DNA from: Labilithrix luteola
GTDB taxonomy: Bacteria; Myxococcota_A; Polyangia; Polyangiales; Polyangiaceae
DNA: 10,025 bases
NCBI GenBank assembly: GCA_026225435.1
Contig: JAMFST010000214.1
Span: 1-10,025, forward strand
Reading direction: 5' to 3'
Each line of letters begins with the position of its first letter. Position 1 is the first letter of the stretch. Below the pieces are notes generated by a model that was not told where the DNA came from, did not search any database, and saw nothing but the letters and a program-made list of their open reading frames with translations. Below are positions 1 to 6,018 of this stretch, piece by piece. Both the position numbers and the translations under genes were made by a program.

Positions 1-185
1 CCACTTCCGCCTGTCCCTCTGAGCGGGTCAGCCCTTCACGAGGTTGATGGTCTTCACCCCGGCCCAGCGCAGGCCCATGCCGTTGCGCTGGGCGTACAGG
101 GTCAGCGTCAGCGCGCTGCCGTCGGCCGACTCAGTGTTGCCAGCTCTTTACGGCAATTGCAGTGCGACGAGATCTGGGTGGAATT
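1..185. other. left-edge region without an intact gene
   Basis: Apart from the gene tail at 28-147, this stretch holds no intact reading frame that I trust. Positions 148-185 form a spacer after the stop of the neighbouring minus-strand lipoprotein gene, and the base composition around 131-185 is less GC-rich than the rest of the window. A short inverted repeat, TTGCC/GGCAA, brackets about 138-155 with a 10-base loop. It lacks a T tract, so I do not call it a terminator. Confidence 0.4.
28..147 (-). pseudogene. C-terminal remnant of an unidentified protein, no start codon
   Basis: On the minus strand a frame of 39 sense codons ends in TGA (28-30). It is closed upstream by an in-frame TAA (148-150), with no usable start except an internal ATG near its end. 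The peptide alternates like a beta strand and ends LTLTLYAQRNGMGLRWAGV followed by KTINLVKG, which looks like genuine protein sequence. I do not recognise the family. It may be the tail of a decayed or recombined gene whose 5' part was lost at about position 148. It could also be the end of a gene joined by a frameshift in the spacer at 148-185, or chance coding-like sequence. Confidence 0.35.
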
Positions 186-422
186 TCAGCGCGGGTCCGT
201 CTGCCCTGACGACGCGTTCATCTCGCGGCAGCGGTCGGTGCAATCGGGGGCGTAGTTGCACTGCGTGTCGCAGTCGGCGGCGCGCGCCTTGTTCGCGCAG
301 TTCGGATCGCGCTCGCACCGGCGCGGATCCTTGGCGGCGGCGTTCTCCAGGCTGTTGCACCCGAGCCCCACACCGAGCGCGAGCGCGACCGCGAGCGCCA
401 CCGCGCTGCCCAGGATTTTCAT
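186..422 (-). CDS. small Cys-rich lipoprotein (78 aa)
   Basis: This is a predicted exported lipoprotein of unknown function. It starts MKIL, has a hydrophobic Ala/Leu/Val segment (residues 5-20) and then a lipobox (GLGC) with the lipidated Cys at 22. The mature part has exactly six more cysteines (36, 42, 51, 55, 61, 65), spaced CX5CX8CX3CX5CX3C. That suits three disulfides in the periplasm or at the surface. The C-terminus is polar. I chose ATG at 422; a GTG at 431 in the same frame would add three residues, and neither has a clear ribosome site. The gene is divergent from the sigma factor gene across 68 bases, so the two could share a control region. The family is not recognised. Confidence 0.6.
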   Translation of the reverse strand: MKILGSAVALAVALALGVGLGCNSLENAAAKDPRRCERDPNCANKARAADCDTQCNYAPDCTDRCREMNASSGQTDPR

Positions 423-490
423 GACGCGCACTGTACCGTCTAAACCCTTCCCCCTCGACCGGCATCTAGCCTCACGAAACCCGAAGGACC

Positions 491-1057
491 ATGAACCTCG
501 CCGTGCCTTTCCCCTTCCCCGAGCTCACCCGCGCCGCCAGCGCCGGCGATCCGCTGGTGGAGTCGGCGCGGCGGGGGGACGTGGCGGCCTTCGGGCGGCT
601 CTATCACCAGCACGTGGGGCGGGTGAACGCGCTCTGCCTGCGCTTGTCGGCCGATCGCGGCCGCGCCGAGCAGCTCACCCAGGACACCTTCGTGCGCGCC
701 TGGGAACGGCTGGCGAGCTTCCGCGGCGAGAGCTCGTTCGCCACCTGGCTGCGCCACGTCACCGTGAACGTCGTCTTCGAGGAGCGGCGGGCCCGGGCCC
801 GGCGCGAGCGGCGCGTGCGCCCGACCGACGATGACGAGGTGCTCTCCGCCCCGTCCGCCGCGCGCACCGACGACAGCGGGCTCGACCTCGAGCGCGCCAT
901 CGCCGCCTTGCCCGAGGGGGCGCGCACCGTGTTCGTCCTCCACGACGTCGAGGGGTACCAGCACGGCGAGATCGGCGACCTGCTCGGGATCGCCGAGGGC
1001 ACCTCCAAGGCGCACCTCCACCGAGCGCGCACGTTGCTGAAGGAGGCGCTCCGATGA
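491..1057 (+). CDS. ECF-family RNA polymerase sigma factor (RpoE-like)
   Basis: This is a group 4 (ECF) sigma-70 factor that would direct RNA polymerase to a specific set of promoters. At 188 aa it has the usual two-domain layout. Sigma-2 spans about residues 22-98, with the typical segment AEQLTQDTFVRAWERL (59-74) and then SFRGESSFATWLRHV (76-90). An acidic, disordered linker follows at about 101-130. Sigma-4 spans about 131-187, with the helix-turn-helix around GYQHGEIGDLLGIAEGTSKA (155-174). An AAGG-type ribosome site lies only 3 bases before the ATG, which is close. The stop overlaps the start of the anti-sigma gene (ATGA, 1054-1057), so the pair is translationally coupled. By analogy with such loci it may activate its own promoter, but I could not find a convincing ECF promoter in the 68-base upstream gap. 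Confidence 0.93.
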   Translation: MNLAVPFPFPELTRAASAGDPLVESARRGDVAAFGRLYHQHVGRVNALCLRLSADRGRAEQLTQDTFVRAWERLASFRGESSFATWLRHVTVNVVFEERRARARRERRVRPTDDDEVLSAPSAARTDDSGLDLERAIAALPEGARTVFVLHDVEGYQHGEIGDLLGIAEGTSKAHLHRARTLLKEALR

Positions 1058-1638
1058 GCACCGATCACCGAGACGATGACGACCGGGCGCTCGCAGCGGC
1101 CGTGGCCCGCTTGCCGCGGGAGATCACGCCGCACGAGGTGGACCGCACATGGAGCGCCATCGAAGCGCGGCTCGCCCCGCGCCGCACGCGTCACTTCGAG
1201 GCAGCCGGTGCCGTTCTCGCCGCGGCCGCGGCGGTGCTCTGCCTGCTGACGCCTCCGTCCACGCCCCCGCATGACGCGCCCACCGCGGAGCTCTCGCTGG
1301 CGTCCGAGCCTCCCGACGCGCTCCTCACCACGGCGTGGTCCTCCGATCTTCCGTCGCCGTCCGAGCCCGCGCCGGAGCTGGCCGACGACGAGGGCCCCTT
1401 CCTGGCGACCCTGGCCACGCTCGACGCCGACTTCCGCCAGGCCCGCGCGCAGCTCCCGGCGAGCGACGCCGCCCGCATCGACGAGAGCCTGCGCGCCGTC
1501 GACGCCGCCATCGAGACCACGCGCACCGCGCTGCAGACCCACCCGGACGACTTCGACCTCCGCACCGATCTCCTGAACGCCTACCGCGACAAGGTGACCG
1601 CCGAGACCGACGTCCTCGACCTGACGACGAGGATCTGA
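1054..1638 (+). CDS. putative membrane-anchored anti-sigma factor
   Basis: This likely binds and silences the ECF sigma factor encoded just upstream. Residues 1-47 are cytoplasmic and include ARLPREITPHEVDRTWSAIE (18-37), which resembles the LPREI-type N-terminus of anti-sigma proteins beside ECF factors in other phyla. The zinc-binding HX3CX2C motif of classic ZAS anti-sigma factors is absent. RRTRH (43-47) precedes one transmembrane helix (about 48-66), giving an N-in topology. Outside lies a Pro/Ser/Glu-rich linker (67-113) and a helical domain (115-190) ending in a repeat-like run of helices around AAIETTRTALQTHPDD. An ideal AAGGAGG ribosome site (1040-1046) lies 7 bases before the ATG, and the start overlaps the sigma gene stop by 4 bases. 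The role is inferred from context, topology and the N-terminal motif. Confidence 0.75.
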   Translation: MSTDHRDDDDRALAAAVARLPREITPHEVDRTWSAIEARLAPRRTRHFEAAGAVLAAAAAVLCLLTPPSTPPHDAPTAELSLASEPPDALLTTAWSSDLPSPSEPAPELADDEGPFLATLATLDADFRQARAQLPASDAARIDESLRAVDAAIETTRTALQTHPDDFDLRTDLLNAYRDKVTAETDVLDLTTRI

Positions 1639-2507
1639 TGAACCCCTCCAAGCTCCTGCGCACGCTGGCGCTCGCCGCCGCGCCGCTCCTCGCGCTGCCG
1701 ATGCTGCTCGTGCCGCGCATCGCCCACGCCGACGACGCCGGGGTCCCCAGCGTCACCGCGACCCAGCCGCTCGACGCCCACGCGGTCGTAGTGGTCGAGG
1801 CCTTCTCGGGCTCGGTGCACGTCACCGGCTGGGCGCGCCCGGACATCCAGGTCGACGGCGCCGCCTCCTTCAACGTCGACTCCACGCGGGCTCGCGTGTC
1901 CGCCGGCCACTCCGACAACGTCGAGCTGCACGTCCCGCGGGCGAGCGCGCTCGAGATCCGCGGCATCTCCGGCGACGTGCTGGTCACCGGCGTCGGCGGC
2001 ACGGTGCGCGTCGAGACGATCAGCGGCGACATCGTCGTGCGCGGCGACGCCAGCGAGATCTTCGCCCACTCGACCGCGGGCAGCGTGACCATCGAGGCGC
2101 AGGCCGCCACCCAGCGGATCCGCGCCCGCAGCACCAGCGGCGACGTGCACGTCCGCGGTGGACGCGGCGCCGCCCGGCTCGAGTCGCTCAGCGGAGATTG
2201 CTCGCTCGGCGGCGGCCCCTACGCGCAGATCGAGATCCGCTCGACCGCCGGCGGGGCGACCTTCGACGGGCAGCTGGCCGCGCAGGGCTCGGTCGAGATG
2301 CGCAGCCAGAGCGGCGAGGTGAAGATCGTCGTCCCTGGCGCCACCACCGGCGACTTCGATCTCGCGAGCGTCAGCGGCGACCTCGAGAGCACCCTCGGCG
2401 GCAAGCGCAGCGGCCAGCACAACCTCCGTTTCAAGCTGGGCACCAGCGGCCCCCAGGTCCGCGCCAGCTCCTTCAGCGGCGACGTCCGCGTCGACGCGCA
2501 TCGGTAG
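1638..2507 (+). CDS. secreted DUF4097-like beta-solenoid protein
   Basis: This is an exported protein of 289 aa made of repeated short beta rungs. A signal peptide (residues 1-31) ends AHA before DD, a signal peptidase I site. The rest carries an SGD/SGS/TAG turn motif at about residues 57, 111, 129, 147, 167, 185, 204, 225, 246 and 280. The central repeats step by 18-21 residues (for example ISGDVLVTG, ISGDIVVRG, TSGDVHVRG). This is the signature of DUF4097, a putative adhesin-like right-handed beta-solenoid fold whose biochemical role is not established. There is a single mature Cys (188). The start is supported by GAGGA (1629-1633), and ATG overlaps the anti-sigma stop by one base (TGATG), placing it in the sigma operon. 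It is a likely output or sensor of the sigma/anti-sigma pair. Confidence 0.82.
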   Translation: MNPSKLLRTLALAAAPLLALPMLLVPRIAHADDAGVPSVTATQPLDAHAVVVVEAFSGSVHVTGWARPDIQVDGAASFNVDSTRARVSAGHSDNVELHVPRASALEIRGISGDVLVTGVGGTVRVETISGDIVVRGDASEIFAHSTAGSVTIEAQAATQRIRARSTSGDVHVRGGRGAARLESLSGDCSLGGGPYAQIEIRSTAGGATFDGQLAAQGSVEMRSQSGEVKIVVPGATTGDFDLASVSGDLESTLGGKRSGQHNLRFKLGTSGPQVRASSFSGDVRVDAHR

Positions 2508-2539
2508 CTCATCTCGTCCTTTCAACCCTGAGGTGCATC

Positions 2540-3313
2540 ATGCACGTATCTCCGAGCGCGCGCCTCGTCGCGTGCGGTGTCTCCCTTTGTCTCGCGTCCT
2601 GCAACGGGAGCGACGCCCGCGCGCGTCCCGGGGCGGCGCCATCACCGGTCGCCGGAACAGAGATCGCCACCAGCGGCGAGCTCCACTGGCAAGGAAAAGC
2701 CGCGGCGCTCGACGTGCGCAACGTCGACGGCGCGGTGACGGCGTCGGCCGGCAGCGGCGACGCCCTCGAGATCACCGCGCGCATCCGTCGCAGCCACGAG
2801 CCCCTGGTGCTCCGCGTCTTTCCCGGCCGCGTCGGCGGCGTGGACGGCGTCGTCGCCTGCGTCGCCCCCGCCGCGCGACCGGCGGCCAGCCACTGCCCCA
2901 GCGACAACGACTGGGTGGATCATCAAGCACCGGTCGTCGACCTCGACGTCCGCCTCCCCGCCTCGACGCCGCTCGTCGCCTCCACCGTCAACGGCTCCGT
3001 CCGCGCCGACGGGCTCACCGCCGACGTCGACGCGCGCAGCGTGAGCGGCGCCATCCGCCTCGACACCCGCGGCACCATCCGGGCCAAGACGGTCAACGGA
3101 TCGATCGACGCCCGCATCGGCATCACCACCTGGAAGGAGCCGATGGATCTGTCCACGGTCAACGGCTCGATCGTGGTCGACCTGCCGCCCAGCACCAACG
3201 TCGACCTGCGCGCCTCCACGGTCAACGGCACCGTGTCGGCCATACGTCCGCTGAGCGACGGCGGCCCCGAGCTCCGCTTGCGCACCGTCAACGGCCGCAT
3301 CAAGGTCCGCTGA
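2540..3313 (+). CDS. DUF4097-like beta-solenoid lipoprotein with TVNG repeats
   Basis: This is a 257-aa lipoprotein, probably related to the upstream gene. A short signal segment leads to the lipobox LASC, with the lipidated Cys at 21. A linker (22-40) follows, then a beta-rich body. The turn motif is mostly TVNG rather than SGD: TVNG occurs at residues 149, 184, 206, 227 and 249, with NVDG at 61 and VSGA at 168. The irregular segment 84-133 has two cysteines (107, 119) that could form a disulfide. GAGG (2530-2533) sits 6 bases before the ATG. It lies 32 bases after the previous gene on the same strand with no terminator seen, so it is likely in the same operon. Asn in the turns suggests stacked Asn ladders as in other beta-solenoids; this is inference. 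Confidence 0.78.
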   Translation: MHVSPSARLVACGVSLCLASCNGSDARARPGAAPSPVAGTEIATSGELHWQGKAAALDVRNVDGAVTASAGSGDALEITARIRRSHEPLVLRVFPGRVGGVDGVVACVAPAARPAASHCPSDNDWVDHQAPVVDLDVRLPASTPLVASTVNGSVRADGLTADVDARSVSGAIRLDTRGTIRAKTVNGSIDARIGITTWKEPMDLSTVNGSIVVDLPPSTNVDLRASTVNGTVSAIRPLSDGGPELRLRTVNGRIKVR

Positions 3314-3317
3314 GGGA

Positions 3318-3343
3318 CCGCCGCGCGATCAGCCGTGCGGCGG
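3318..3343. terminator. hairpin between convergent genes, possible terminator
   Basis: A 10-base stem (3318-3327 pairing with 3334-3343, including CCGCCGC/GCGGCGG and one G-U pair on the plus-strand transcript) encloses a 6-base loop. It lies across the 15-base gap between the DUF4097-like lipoprotein stop (3313) and the lepB stop (3329), and runs into the end of lepB. Its place at the meeting of two convergent units fits a bidirectional terminator. There is no T tract on either side, so it may only be a GC-rich chance hairpin or an RNA 3' stabiliser. Confidence 0.4.
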
Positions 3344-4807
3344 CGTGGTCTTGTCGATCGGCGGGCGATCCCGGAGGCACTTGTCGAGCGCCGGCTGCAG
3401 GCCGCGCTGGTCCGGCGGGAGGCGCGGCGTGCCCATGACCGGCGCACCGAGGCGCGAGCCGTCGAAGTGGAACGGACCGCTGCCGGCAGGTCCATCGCTG
3501 ACGCTGAGCCAGACGAAGAGCGCGCGGCCGCGGATGTTCTCGAAGGGGACACCGCCGCCTGCCCCGCCCCACCAGAGGCGCGAGTCGCGGCTGTTGTTGC
3601 GGTTGTCGCCCATCACGTAGACCTCGCCCGCCTTCACGTGGAAGGGGCCCTGCATCTCGGCGAAGCCACCGCTCGAGCGGTCGTAGAACGTGAGGTACGA
3701 CTCGTCGCCGAGGTACTCGACGTACAGGTCCCCCTCGTGCCGCAGGGGCGACTCCTCGCGCGGGTCCATCTCCAGGTAGTCGTAGACGCCGACCAGGCAG
3801 CTCGGCACCTCCCACCCGTTGATGATCGGGTGCCCGGCGCGCGCCTCCAGCGTGTCCCCCGGCAGCGCGATGACCCGCTTGATGAAGTCCTCGTCCGGGT
3901 CCTCGGGGAACTGGAAGACCATCACGTCCCCGCGCTCGGGCGGCATCGTCTTCCACAGCCGCGCGTGCGTGAAGGGGATCGCCGGGCCGTAGCTGAACTT
4001 GTTCACGAAGATGTGATCGCCGACCTGCAGCGTCGGGATCATCGAGCCGCTGGGGATCTTGAACGCCTCGATGACGAAGGCGCGCAGGCCCATGGCCACC
4101 ACGACGGCGATGACGATCGACTCGATGTACTCGCGGACCTCGCTCTTGCGCCAGCGACCGAGGCGCACGTCCACCTCGCCGTCGGCACGCACCAGCGCAT
4201 CGACGAAGCGCTCCTCGTCGAAGGGGCGGCGGCGCATGGCGTGACGCAGGCCGGAGAGATCGGCCGACAGCTTCACCCGGTCCTCGGGGGACAGCTCGCG
4301 GTCGATGGCCTCCTTGCGGCGTTGGCGGATGCTCTCCGCCTCGTCGAGGAGGATGCGCGCGCGCTCGAACGCCGGCCGGACGCCCGACGGCAGATCGCTG
4401 CGCAGCGGCGGGTTCACCTGGGCGGCGAACGGCAGCTGGTTGCGCGCGGCCCACACCGCGGTGTCGAAGATGCACACCGCCACGATGAGCACCGGGATCT
4501 GCTGCTCGCGGACCAGGTTCTCCAGCCAGGCGAGCGGGCCGGTCGGCTCGACACCGCTGGCCGGCGTCAGCGCCCAGACCACCACCGAGGCGAGCACCAG
4601 CGGGAGCACCACGTACCAGGTGATCCAGTGGGTCGAGCGGAGCAGCCGGTGCGCCACGCCGAGCGGCACGTCGACGTCGTCATCCGTCTCTTCTTCGAGC
4701 CGCTCCGCACCCGGATCCGACGGCTCCCGGGGCGCCGTGGCGGCGACCACGCGTTGCGACGCGGGCGTCGTCTCCGCCTCGCCGTCGCTCTTCTCCGGCT
4801 CGTTCAC
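3329..4807 (-). CDS. lepB: signal peptidase I with N-terminal extension (LepB, family S26)
   Basis: This inner-membrane serine protease cleaves signal peptides from exported proteins on the periplasmic side. The catalytic motifs are intact. IPSGSMIPTL (251-260) carries the nucleophile Ser255. DFIKRVIALPGD (307-318) carries the general base Lys310. GDNRNNSRDSR (400-410) is the conserved box E. At 492 aa it is much longer than E. coli LepB (324 aa). An acidic, disordered N-terminus (1-50) is followed by three transmembrane helices (about 62-80, 104-121, 229-247). A charged, helical segment of about 107 residues lies between helices 2 and 3. With the catalytic domain in the periplasm, the N-terminus and this insert are cytoplasmic. 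The start is GTG, overlapping the upstream gene's stop (GTGA, 4804-4807), so the two are coupled. Confidence 0.93.
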   Translation of the reverse strand: MNEPEKSDGEAETTPASQRVVAATAPREPSDPGAERLEEETDDDVDVPLGVAHRLLRSTHWITWYVVLPLVLASVVVWALTPASGVEPTGPLAWLENLVREQQIPVLIVAVCIFDTAVWAARNQLPFAAQVNPPLRSDLPSGVRPAFERARILLDEAESIRQRRKEAIDRELSPEDRVKLSADLSGLRHAMRRRPFDEERFVDALVRADGEVDVRLGRWRKSEVREYIESIVIAVVVAMGLRAFVIEAFKIPSGSMIPTLQVGDHIFVNKFSYGPAIPFTHARLWKTMPPERGDVMVFQFPEDPDEDFIKRVIALPGDTLEARAGHPIINGWEVPSCLVGVYDYLEMDPREESPLRHEGDLYVEYLGDESYLTFYDRSSGGFAEMQGPFHVKAGEVYVMGDNRNNSRDSRLWWGGAGGGVPFENIRGRALFVWLSVSDGPAGSGPFHFDGSRLGAPVMGTPRLPPDQRGLQPALDKCLRDRPPIDKTTPPHG

Positions 4808-5880
4808 GGCGCGTCGCCGATCTGCACGGCGTAGGTGACCGTCGCGGCGCGGTCACCGAGCAACCCGGCCGGCGGCGGCGCCACGACCCCCGCGGCCGAC
4901 GAGTTGTCGAGGACCACGTAGTAGATCCCCTTGGGCACGGGGAAAGCGCGCTTGTACGGCATCCCCTGGCTCACCACGTCGGCCGCGATCGGCGGGCCGG
5001 CCAGCGGGCCGATCTGCGGGTAGTCGTAGTAGTAACGGAGCGACGCCTCACCCGGCTCCTTGGCCATGATGGCGAGGTCGATGGCGGGGATCCCGTCGAG
5101 GCCGGCGCCGATGTACAGCGCGCGCCCCGAATCGGTGACCTCGATGGGGCCGATGAAGTCACGCTCGTTCTGGTGCACGTCGACCCGGGAGTTCTCGTAG
5201 GTGATGCGGTCCGAGCCGTGCACGTCGTACGGCATGACCGGCGACTTGCCCTTCTCGAGGATGCCGAGGGTGAACGAGTCGTGCCCGTCCTTGTCCCGGA
5301 CAACCGTGAAGCCCTGCGAAAGATTCCCGGCGACGAGCTGGCGGCCGACGGTGTCGGCCACGCCCCCCAGCGAGTTGAGGAACGAGGCGAGCGGCTGCTC
5401 GATCTGGTGCGCCTGGAAGTTCGAGCCGTTGAGCTGGCGGACGCGGAAGAAGGCGTCGATGGCGCAGTCGTCGGCGACGAGGAAATCCTGGTCGTACTGG
5501 ACCGCGCCGTTCATGTTGAAGGTCATCTTCTTCGACACGTTGCTCCAGACGTAGCCGATGCCGGAGAAGGTGACCGACAGGTCGCCGTTGGGCATCTGCG
5601 TCTGGGTGCAGCTCTGCGGGAAGAAGCGCCCTATGGCCGGCGTCCCCGGGATCAGCGTGAGCGGCGCGTTACGCGTCGTCATCTGGTGGCAGAACTCGTC
5701 GAGCCCGCTCTTCATCACCGAGCGGCGCAGCGAGTAGTTCGACGGGGAGTTGAGCGGCCCACGGAGGACGCAAGCAGCCTGTTGCTGGCACCCCGCGCAG
5801 CCCTGGGCCGTCGTGAGGATGGTGGCAAGAGCGAGAAAAAGCAGCGCGAAGGAAAACGCGCGGGGTCGACGCACGGTCAC
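4804..5880 (-). CDS. predicted lipoprotein of unknown function, coupled to lepB
   Basis: This is a 358-aa exported protein that I do not recognise. An arginine-containing start (RRPR), a hydrophobic stretch (about 9-22) and TAQGC form a signal peptide and lipobox with the lipidated Cys at 28; cysteines at 31 and 37 follow at once. The mature part is long and mixed in structure, with Tyr- and Phe-rich patches (for example LRYYYDYPQIGPLAG) and a C-terminal beta-rich region with YYVVLDNSSAAG. The start is uncertain. GTG at 5880 gives a clean signal peptide; an in-frame TTG at 5892 lies 5 bases after GAGG; a TTG at 5910 is least likely. The stop codon overlaps the lepB GTG start, so both are probably made together. 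A role in export or outer-membrane biogenesis is only suggested by that coupling. Confidence 0.75.
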   Translation of the reverse strand: MTVRRPRAFSFALLFLALATILTTAQGCAGCQQQAACVLRGPLNSPSNYSLRRSVMKSGLDEFCHQMTTRNAPLTLIPGTPAIGRFFPQSCTQTQMPNGDLSVTFSGIGYVWSNVSKKMTFNMNGAVQYDQDFLVADDCAIDAFFRVRQLNGSNFQAHQIEQPLASFLNSLGGVADTVGRQLVAGNLSQGFTVVRDKDGHDSFTLGILEKGKSPVMPYDVHGSDRITYENSRVDVHQNERDFIGPIEVTDSGRALYIGAGLDGIPAIDLAIMAKEPGEASLRYYYDYPQIGPLAGPPIAADVVSQGMPYKRAFPVPKGIYYVVLDNSSAAGVVAPPPAGLLGDRAATVTYAVQIGDAP

Positions 5881-5892
5881 GGTGGTGATCAA

Positions 5893-5901
5893 TCCTACCT
5901 C
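5893..5901 (-). promoter_or_regulatory. ribosome binding site bearing on the lipoprotein start
   Basis: On the minus strand GAGGTAGGA lies just before TTG at 5892 and 12 bases before GTG at 5880. Its GAGG part is well spaced for the TTG, and its AGGA part is at the far limit for the GTG. It argues against the upstream TTG at 5910 but does not decide between the other two. Confidence 0.4.
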
Positions 5902-5981
5902 AAGGCCCAAGATCGGCGGGCGAAGTTACGCAAGCGGGGGCGAAGCTCAGCCGCGGTTCGACGACCGAGCGGACGAAATGA

Positions 5982-5994
5982 CGCATCCGATGCG
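5982..5994. promoter_or_regulatory. perfect 13-base palindrome, possible operator
   Basis: CGCATC-C-GATGCG is a perfect inverted repeat with 6-base arms. It lies in the 138-base divergent spacer, 24 bases upstream of the ATG at 6019 and about 100 bases from the start of the divergent lipoprotein gene. Position and symmetry fit a dimeric regulator's operator. It could also form a small hairpin in the 5' leader of the plus-strand transcript, or be chance in GC-rich DNA. No clear -35/-10 pair was found beside it. Confidence 0.35.
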
Positions 5995-6018
5995 GCGAGC
6001 GGCCGACAGGGGGGAATC

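Noticed and set aside
432..490. possible shared ECF promoter between the small lipoprotein and the sigma factor gene
   Set aside because: I found no GGAAC-type -35 with a matching -10 on either strand, so no promoter is claimed.
3335..4834. 499-codon open frame on the plus strand opposite lepB
   Set aside because: lepB on the other strand has all its catalytic motifs. The plus-strand product is low-complexity Arg/Ala/His/Val with no recognisable fold.
5173..6018. long upstream extension of the Cys-rich lipoprotein frame
   Set aside because: It runs antisense through the lipoprotein gene at 4804-5880. A signal peptide and a strong ribosome site fix the start at 6019.
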